From the NCBI GenBank assembly GCA_014607495.2, contig CP053170.1:8308001-8372000 (forward strand): a DNA stretch of 64,000 nt, given 5' to 3'. Shown here one piece after another: positions 57,621 through 64,000 of the stretch (the stretch's first letter is position 1; each line of letters begins with the position of its first letter). This stretch comes from Carposina sasakii (Eukaryota; Arthropoda; Insecta; Lepidoptera; Carposinidae). Made by a program: the position numbers and the translations under genes. Under the pieces are notes generated by a model, which was not told the origin of the DNA, made no database searches, and saw nothing but the letters and a program-made list of their open reading frames with translations.

Positions 57621-58143
57621 GTTAAATTACATCCCCTGCAATTAATAAGATAAGATAAATAATATATGTTACCTTCAATATCCCGTATCGAAGTGAGCCA
57701 TGATCTTTCTACTAATATTATGAAACTAGCTGTTGCCCGCGACACCAAATGATGTAATGCTAATTGTTTTTATGACGAAAAATGTTTACTTACTAATGTG
57801 TAGTAATTAATGTGTAGTGTTTCAGATTCTGAAAGTATCGGATATAAAGTAAGTGAAAACTATAGTGTGAAGTATGTAAATAGTGAAAACCGCATTTAAT
57901 TTCATCCAGTAGATTTTGCGTGATACGTGATATATATACCTATAGACAGACAAAAAAAACTAAGAAGTGTCGTTTTAGCTTCTATTGGCTCTCAAAGTCC
58001 CCTATTTTTTACAGCTGTATCTCCAATGTAGAGACAAACTTGACTTGCCTACTGATTTATTATGTTTGCTACTCATTGACATAAAAACTGAAGTGATTTT
58101 GACGAAACTAGGTAGATATGTAAGTTATTAATTACATAATACA

Positions 58144-58331
58144 TCCTACTAACATTATAAACGCGAAAGTTTGTAAAATGGCTGGAGCGATTTTAATTAA
58201 ATTTGGTATGAAGTTAGCCGACACCCTAAATTAACACATAGGCTTATAGATATTTTTATCCCGGATAATTTCGATACTCGTATGTTGTTTTTTCTGCAGT
58301 CTATGCGGACGAAGTCGCGAGCGTCGACTAG
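58144..58331 (+). mobile_element. Short Helitron-like element
   Basis: Starts TCCTACTAACATTATAAACG and ends GCGAGCGTCGACTAG; contains the ATCCCGGATAATTTCGATA block shared with H1. Confidence 0.65.
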
Positions 58332-58537
58332 CTTACTATAATTATTATATGCACCAGGATATAATATGACATAGGCTGAAATTACCGAAGTTGCCATTAG
58401 GTAGTGATTTATATAGTTTATCAATAAATGACAGGCCTCATTTGGGGTAATCTGTACCTATTTAATTATGTCCACGGATTAGCAGAAATTCTGTCTTGTT
58501 TTTATTAATACTACTGCAAGTAGTCTCGTCTCGTCTT

Positions 58538-58790
58538 CAGCCTATTGCAGTCCACCGCTGGCTGTAGGCCTCCCCCAGGGCACGCCACAATACTGCCATG
58601 GGGGGTATTTGCCCATAGTTACCACGCTGGGCAGGCGGGTTGGTGACCGATGACTTTAATGTTGTGTACGGGAAGCGCTGCTGCCCACCTCCCGGAAACC
58701 CTTAATCGCCTCGTACGATACCCACGGGTAGGCAGGGGTGGTACAAACTCTATTCTGCCGACACCACGCGACTGCAAGTAGGGCTTAGGA
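58538..58790 (-). mobile_element. LINE 3' UTR repeat, minus copy
   Basis: Carries GGCCTCCCCCAGGGCACG, GGCAGGCGGGTTGGTGACCG, CCCGGAAACCCTTAATCGCC and GGTGGTACAAACTCTATTCT, covering the same span as 17955-18210. Confidence 0.7.
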
Positions 58791-59289
58791 TAACTACTAA
58801 ACCTAAAATTAAAACTACCATATCGAACTCTGCCAAATTTCGGACTTTCGTCCTAATATAATATAGACGATATCATAATTTTTGACGCTTCAAAAGAAGT
58901 TCAGAATCGTCACATTGTCCCATTCACATAAATTTCGCTTGATGACGATAGCGTTGCGGAATAAGATGTAGGTACATTCTTGACCTACAGTACCAAAAAT
59001 ACAAACAGAATGAAAAAGAATACACGTAAAATGCTGACGCCTCAGGGAAACATGCCTTCAGAATAGTTCGGCAGGACAATATCCAGATGGGCTACTCAGC
59101 ATGTCTGTTATGCTGGCAGTTTTGGCGAAACGTTAGTTTGTGTCAGCAGATTTTTATATAAGGGTTCTGTCGCATATGATGGTAGTTTAGGTAACCTCAA
59201 TTTAAATAAATTGGTATTCTACCTATGGAAAATATAAATAAATGGGGTAGCCAGTATTCTCAATAGTTACGAGTTTTTTTATAAATGAT

Positions 59290-59495
59290 CGTGACGTAAG
59301 AACCCATAAAAAAAATTTGGGACTTAAAATCGTATGCTTATTTTTCCAGATAGTAAGGAGAATGCCAAAACAATTTCAGAAATGTTCACACAATCTTGAA
59401 AAATAAACATGATTTCGGGTCTCATGTGTATTAGGTTCTATATAATGGGCTAATTTCATAGCATTCACTTAATATACCCCTTCTGTTACACCATA
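59290..59495. mobile_element. M1 foldback MITE, copy 7, diverged
   Basis: Retains AAAATCGTATGCTTATTTTT and CTTAATATACCCCTTCTGTT then ACACCATA at the right end; left terminus missing. Confidence 0.6.
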
Positions 59496-59935
59496 TATAA
59501 CTCCATTATTTTATGAATCGCTAATTAGCTTTTCATGGAGTTACCATAAAACTACAAACTGATTAAAAAAATAAATCCTTTTAATCTTTATAATTTAAAC
59601 TTTTTAACAGTACCTCGCCTCTAAAAACTTCCACTATAATTTATAACCAAAGTAACTTTAAATTTGTCGAAAAAGAACTCTACCACCTTCACTTAAGAGC
59701 TGTGCACAACTTTATGGTTTTAAATGCAGCGGGTGCAAAGGAAAATGTGATATAACACTTGGTAGTAAAGGCGATATTAAATGAATATTAATCTTGGAAT
59801 TGCAACCACGTAGCTCCCGTTCAAGTTTAACAAGTGTTCGTTCCCTGGTTATTAAAAGTATATAGGTACTGTGGTGAAATGAAAAAATATACTTTACTAT
59901 TAGAAAGTTTTGCGACTCTAGTAAGAAGATATAGT

Positions 59936-60073
59936 CGGTGTTATTACAAAAGAGCGCTTAAAGTTAGACTCGATTTAAATATGACATTTGACAGCAAAAG
60001 TATGGCATATCTGCCAAATTTAGGGCATGTTTAGCTTAAAACATGTTTCAATTCTTTTTGTAATAACACGGTG
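59936..60073. mobile_element. M4 short inverted-repeat element, second copy
   Basis: Inverted ends CGGTGTTATTACAAAAG and CTTTTTGTAATAACACGG enclose CTTAAAGTTAGACTCG and TTTAGCTTAAAACATG. Confidence 0.65.
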
Positions 60074-60143
60074 TGATTCTAAATGAGTTAACTATACAAT
60101 TTATTTATACTTAACCATAAAAGTTATGTGAAGTATTAATATA

Positions 60144-60305
60144 AGGTGTTTTCAAAATTAGTGATTTGCTTTTGACACGAAACAAAAAAAAAACAACTTT
60201 TACTATGGGACCAACTCCGAAATAGTGAAAAAAAAATCAGCTGTTTCATACAATCTTGAATAATTAAATACTGCACTGAAATGTATGGAACAGCTGATTT
60301 TTTGT
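60144..60305. mobile_element. M3 MITE, partial copy
   Basis: Left end TAAGGTGTTTTCAAAATTAG and AATCAGCTGTTTCATAC; a second, inverted GGAACAGCTGATTTTT follows at 60284. Confidence 0.65.
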
Positions 60306-60384
60306 ATAGTTTATCGTAAGTGCAGCTAGTTTTTGTGCATCATATTACATAATTTCGTACATATAGGTACATATAAACATAAAT

Positions 60385-60570
60385 GTAGACACGGCTATGT
60401 TTCCGAAATGGGGTATTCAGACCTGAAAGATTGCAAAGGAGATCTCACACGAGATAGATGTAAATGATCACTGACAAGTTGTCAGCCTATCGCCTGAGAG
60501 AATATCCAAGTTCCTTAGTCGACTCTTACGACATGCACGGAAAGAGATACAGCTGATGCATTCTTTAACC
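60385..60570 (-). repeat. Repeat B, copy
   Basis: Contains GGCTATGTTTCCGAAATGGG, CTGACAAGTTGTCAGCCTAT and GTCGACTCTTACGACATGC. Confidence 0.65.
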
Positions 60571-60989
60571 TGCAGGTTCAGCACAGGTTTTTTAAAAATA
60601 AAAAAATCCAATTCACTCTTAACCCTCCAACGAAACCACAAGATGGCGGTTTCTTTTAATCGCTTCAATTAAATTTAATCGTTTTTAATCTCCCTTATTC
60701 ATCTCGGATTAAATTATCTTTCTCTTACATAAAAGAGCAGTATATTCGCAAAGTCATAGAGTCAACAAAGTTTTAGATTTTAGAATTGGCATAAATCTTC
60801 AAAACCCCCAAATAGGCTCGTCTTAGGCCTTTAAATATGAGATTAGTTATGGAAATTAAGTTTTATTGCCTTTTCGACGGCGACTTTGTTAATTGTAACT
60901 TTGTTGCCACTTTTACTAATACCTAAAACATGAGTCACTTAGTCACTTTTCAATAGGGTATCTACATAATGACGATGATCAATAGATTA

Positions 60990-61095
60990 CATCGGCTCCA
61001 CCCCCTCCTTGCATGTCGTAAGAGTCGACTAAGGAATTCAGGGCCATTCTCTCAGACGGTGAGCTAGCAACTTGTGACTGATCTATACATCTGAC
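60990..61095 (+). repeat. Repeat B, partial copy
   Basis: Contains CATGTCGTAAGAGTCGACTA and GAGCTAGCAACTTGTGACTG. Confidence 0.6.
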
Positions 61096-61469
61096 TTGTA
61101 GACTATTGTAGGCTACATTGATGTCGGCGACTTAGTTACCTCCGTGAATAAAACTATACTACATATACATTCGACAAGAAAGGGCGTGTCAAACCATAGA
61201 GTCAGGCCGCGAATATAAGTCATTATTACGGTGTAGAAATCATACTTATTGCCTTAGTTTGCCTTATAAACTTTCTATATCTCTCATTATATATAATCCA
61301 GGTACCCAACGTACCAATTGGACCGTTTAATATCAATAAACATAATACTAGTCATAATATATATATAACATTAACTCAGTAAAGCGTAATAATGAAAAGG
61401 GTCGCTACTTATTAATAGACGTTTATAACTCTACTAGCGACCGCCCGCGACATGATCCATGTCACGTCA

Positions 61470-61532
61470 CGTCATCAGCCTATTCCAGTCCACTGCTGGA
61501 CGTAGGCCTCCCCCAAGGCTTACAACTAGGTT
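61470..61532 (-). mobile_element. LINE 3' UTR repeat, short 3' end
   Basis: Only the terminal part (ATTCCAGTCCACTGCTGGAC then GGCCTCCCCCAAGG) remains, about 280 bp upstream of the leader exon at 61816. Confidence 0.6.
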
Positions 61533-61815
61533 TTAACTGCCACAGTGACCATAGCCGTGGAAGTTTTAGGAAATCCTGTGTTAGAGTAAACTTCAATAGT
61601 CGCAACTAGCTTCATCAAAGGAACTATTTGGCGAAACTCCAAAAATTGTATGTTTAGATCATTAGTATGACTGTAGTACTGCCCTTCACTCCCCAAGGAA
61701 CGTACACAGCGTTCTACGGTCATGTACTTTCTGTCTTGTCTGTCACTTATCCCCTTATTTTTTACATCACAGTACCAGAATTCTCTTATATTAACCATGT
61801 GTTTATCTCTTTCAG

Positions 61816-61958
61816 ATGTGTTAAAAGTGAGCATGCAGAAGCGAGACAGCCAGTCTATGTGACGAACAGACGTACAGTGATGTGCTAAAGTGCGGTGAGG
61901 TGGTACAGTGGCCAAGAAAACTGTCAGAATGGCGGACCCGGATGCTTTCGACGACGAG
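61816..61958 (+). CDS. First coding exon of a plus-strand gene (5' leader plus 10 codons)
   Basis: A clear acceptor (TTTATCTCTTTCAG, ending at 61815) opens an exon that ends at a donor GAG|GTATGA (GT at 61959-61960). The start codon is ATG at 61929 in context AGAATGG, giving MADPDAFDDE up to the splice site in phase 0. The exon's first 113 bases are leader and contain three very short upstream open frames at 61816, 61833 and 61880. The acidic start is not enough to name the product. The rest of the gene must lie beyond 64000, since nothing between the donor and the right edge continues it convincingly (LINE remnant, inverted-repeat element, Helitron). Alternative: the ten codons could be chance, but the paired splice sites and start context argue for a real exon. 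Confidence 0.55.
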
Positions 61959-62021
61959 GTATGAACATAGTTTTTATATTTCTGTAAATAAAATAAATAA
62001 ATAAATACATACCTACCTGTA

Positions 62022-62042
62022 CATATATATATATATATATAA
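62022..62042. repeat. (TA)n microsatellite
   Basis: About ten TA units just downstream of the MADPDAFDDE exon donor. Confidence 0.9.
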
Positions 62043-62268
62043 ACACACGAAAGTTCCCGAAATGGGATAGCCAGAACTGCAGGATCCTAAAGGAGATCTC
62101 ACACCCACATTTACCTACCGTAACTAAAGGGTGTAACTAACTTAGCGAAAGCCCATTATAGAGACCCCATTTACAAAATAGTTATATTGTTATTTATATA
62201 ATTAGAACTTTAGAACGGGTATACTTTTAGAGAAACCATAATATAGGTAGTATAGTAGTAGTATAGTA

Positions 62269-63034
62269 GATTACATGGTTTTGCTTGCGTCTTCGGAGGA
62301 GGAGTTTCAGGAGATGGTAACAAAAATGCATGGATCATTTGAAAGTAAAGGGATGAAGATGAATGTAAGTAAGACGAAAGTGATGGTTTTTGAAAAAGAT
62401 GAGGTAATGGCGAATTGCAAAATAATGATTGGCGAAGAAAGATTGGAGCAAGTGACTGAGTTCGTGTATCTAGGGACTTTGTTTACAAGGGATGGTAAGC
62501 AACAAAGATATTGCAAGGAGAGTGAATGCTGGGAATCGGGTATGGGGCACTAACTTTTATGAGTAGCGAAGCGGCACGTCTGGCTGTTCATGGAGGAGTT
62601 TTGGTGCCCTTATGTATGGAAGTGAAAGTTTGGTAGAGAAACCAAAACCAAAGTCAAGTGAATGCATGGAAATTACATTGAGAAATGTGTGGATACATTG
62701 AAAGATAGGATAAGAAATGAGGTATCAAAAAGAATTGTAAATACGTGGTGACGAAGATTGAGAAGGGTATGTTAGGTGGTTTGGGCATTGGAGAGGAGGT
62801 GAAATAGACTAACAAAGAAAGTGTACAACGGAAAAGTGGATGGAAGGGTTGGAAGGGGAACCTCGCGTCACCGTCAAATTGGTGAAACTAAAGAAAGGTC
62901 AGTTAGAGTACCCTAAACCGAAGCGTGCATGAAAAATATCATGAAATAGATGAAGCGAAAGAGGTGTGTCAGGATCGGCCAATGGAGAGGTACTCCGGGA
63001 AAGAGGCGTGATTATTATGTATGTATGTATGTAG
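62269..63034 (+). pseudogene. Non-LTR retrotransposon 3' end, copy 2 (heavily decayed)
   Basis: This copy starts a little further 5' than the one at 33427: it keeps the region of the RT active-site loop as DYMVLLASSEEEF, with the aspartate pair damaged, followed by KMNVSKTKVMVFEKDE and the shared MIGEERLEQVTEFVYLGTLF. Beyond 62510 many small deletions scatter the reading frame. It ends with the same GTATGTATGTA tail near 63034. It lies in the first intron after the coding exon at 61929. Confidence 0.8.
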
Positions 63035-63087
63035 TAGTAGTATGCCTATCAGAAAATAAATTTTTTTTTTTATCACCACACCTCCTG

Positions 63088-63387
63088 CATCCGTATGATG
63101 AATTTGGTGAGAGCGAGTTGTCTCACTTTTAAACGTCAAATCCACAGAGCTAACTAATAACTAGACAAGGCAAGTGTTTCTACTTGGTGTGTAAAAAGGG
63201 ATTGCAAACCATTTCTATCAGCCCTAATTCATTCAGTGTGGCTCGAGAACGAGTGTCTATTCTAATTATTAAGTCTATTTTTTACATGCAAAGTACATAC
63301 ACTTAGTTTATCTAGTTATTAATAGCTCTGTGAATTTGACGTTTAAAAGTGGGACATCTCGCTCTCACCAAATTCATCATACGGGTG
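63088..63387. mobile_element. Inverted-repeat element with about 75-bp arms
   Basis: Arms 63088-63164 and 63312-63387 are inverted copies with a handful of mismatches (ATGATGAATTTGGTGAGAGC block). The centre has no open frame. Confidence 0.7.
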
Positions 63388-63601
63388 CTGAGTATCACTT
63401 ATCCAGATTGCAAACCAAACGCTACTTAAAGAAATTGCATGGAATGAGGCAGAGGTTTTTATTATAGCAAACTCATATACATTTAACTATAGGCTCTCAT
63501 TTTTATGAATAAAAATTAAGTATTAAAAACCAATTAAGTGCAAGTGAGAATCACATGCCAATGGTTCCGTACTATCGATAAAAACGATTGATTTAATGCC
63601 A

Positions 63602-63919
63602 TCTATACATATAATAAAAATGTAACGCATCGCTGTCTGTACATGGAAGATATATAAGAAAAAATATTATAGAATACCTTTATCAACGCAATAGTACCCA
63701 AAACAATGATTTTTGGAATTTTTGTCTGTGCGTTTGTGCACGCTAATCTCAGAAACGGCAGAACCGATTTCGATGCAGTTTTCAGGAATATATTGTGACA
63801 GGTCCCACTTAACATATAGGCTACTTTTTATCCCGGGAAAATGTTTTTATCCCGGATGATTTCGATGTTTTGTTTTTTTTTCTGTAGTCAACGCGGACGG
63901 AGTCGCGGGCGTCCACTAG
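63602..63919 (+). mobile_element. Helitron-like element H1, copy 3 (most complete)
   Basis: Begins TCTATACATATAATAAAAAT and ends GCGGGCGTCCACTAG at 63919, followed by T. It has the longer TTTTTATCCCGGGAAAATG segment and an uninterrupted M2 target site. Confidence 0.75.
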
Positions 63920-64000
63920 TAATAAATAAATAAACACCCTATTATTTTAAATGGTAACTAAGGTAAGATAGCTGTTGCTGCTAGCAACCAACCTCCGCGG

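Noticed and set aside
62275..62553. A host gene encoding MVLLASSEEEFQEM...
   Set aside because: It is the reverse-transcriptase region of a LINE also present at 33427; the downstream frame is destroyed.
1..64000. CRISPR arrays, operons or bacterial-type genes
   Set aside because: No regularly spaced direct repeats with unique spacers; spliced genes and insect transposons show this is eukaryotic DNA.

Overview
This is a eukaryotic, AT-rich, intron-bearing nuclear segment that is mostly repeat-derived. Helitron-like ends (TC start, CTAG end), non-LTR 3' tails with the 'GGCCTCCCC'/'AGGCCTAC' signature, tRNA-derived SINE pieces and many TA-flanked MITEs point to a moth or butterfly (Lepidoptera); noctuoid-type repeats are suspected, but the species cannot be named from sequence alone.

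Genes. (1) The one complete gene is on the minus strand at 22745-25313. It is a two-exon ZAD C2H2 zinc-finger protein of 732 residues, with a 39-residue first exon (25197-25313) carrying the first half of the ZAD and a large second exon with the rest of the ZAD, an acidic linker and about 12 fingers. (2) A minus-strand coding exon at 9013-9531 encodes the conserved N-terminal domain of a NOL4/NOL4L-type nucleolar protein; the rest of that gene must lie to the left of the exon, probably mostly outside the window. A second minus-strand open frame (9609-9851) and a CpG-rich patch (10160-10430) sit just upstream of it. (3) A plus-strand first coding exon at 61816-61958 (start codon at 61929, protein start MADPDAFDDE) leads into a gene that continues past the right edge; an ATG-free, promoter-like stretch at 42661-42930 may be its non-coding first exon. 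(4) A decayed multi-frame coding remnant lies at 13237-13967 on the minus strand.

Mobile DNA. Two hAT elements can be delimited to the base by 8-bp target duplications: 28550-34975 (6.4 kb, with a transposase C-terminal remnant and several later insertions) and 20919-22207 (1.3 kb, non-autonomous, itself carrying a foldback element, a perfect hairpin and a Helitron). Four small TA-flanked inverted-repeat families recur: M1 (near-palindromic, about 260 bp, at least seven copies), M2 (about 377 bp when full length), M3 and M4. Helitron-like elements, decayed LINE 3' ends, two SINE-like families and a repeat carrying a tRNA-like module fill most of the rest.

Layout. 1-9 kb: repeats and CpG-rich patches left of the NOL4-like exon. 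9-10.5 kb: NOL4-like exon, candidate exon and CpG patch. 13.2-14 kb: decayed coding remnant. 16.3-22.2 kb: duplicated repeat, tRNA-like repeats, nested mobile elements. 22.7-25.5 kb: ZAD zinc-finger gene. 27.5-35 kb: Helitron with nested M2, then the large hAT. 35-61 kb: dispersed repeats with no recognised coding sequence. 61.8-62 kb: first coding exon of a plus-strand gene. 62.2-64 kb: LINE remnant, inverted-repeat element, Helitron. There is no sign of operons, bacterial genes or CRISPR, and nothing suggests that the three host genes work in one pathway.
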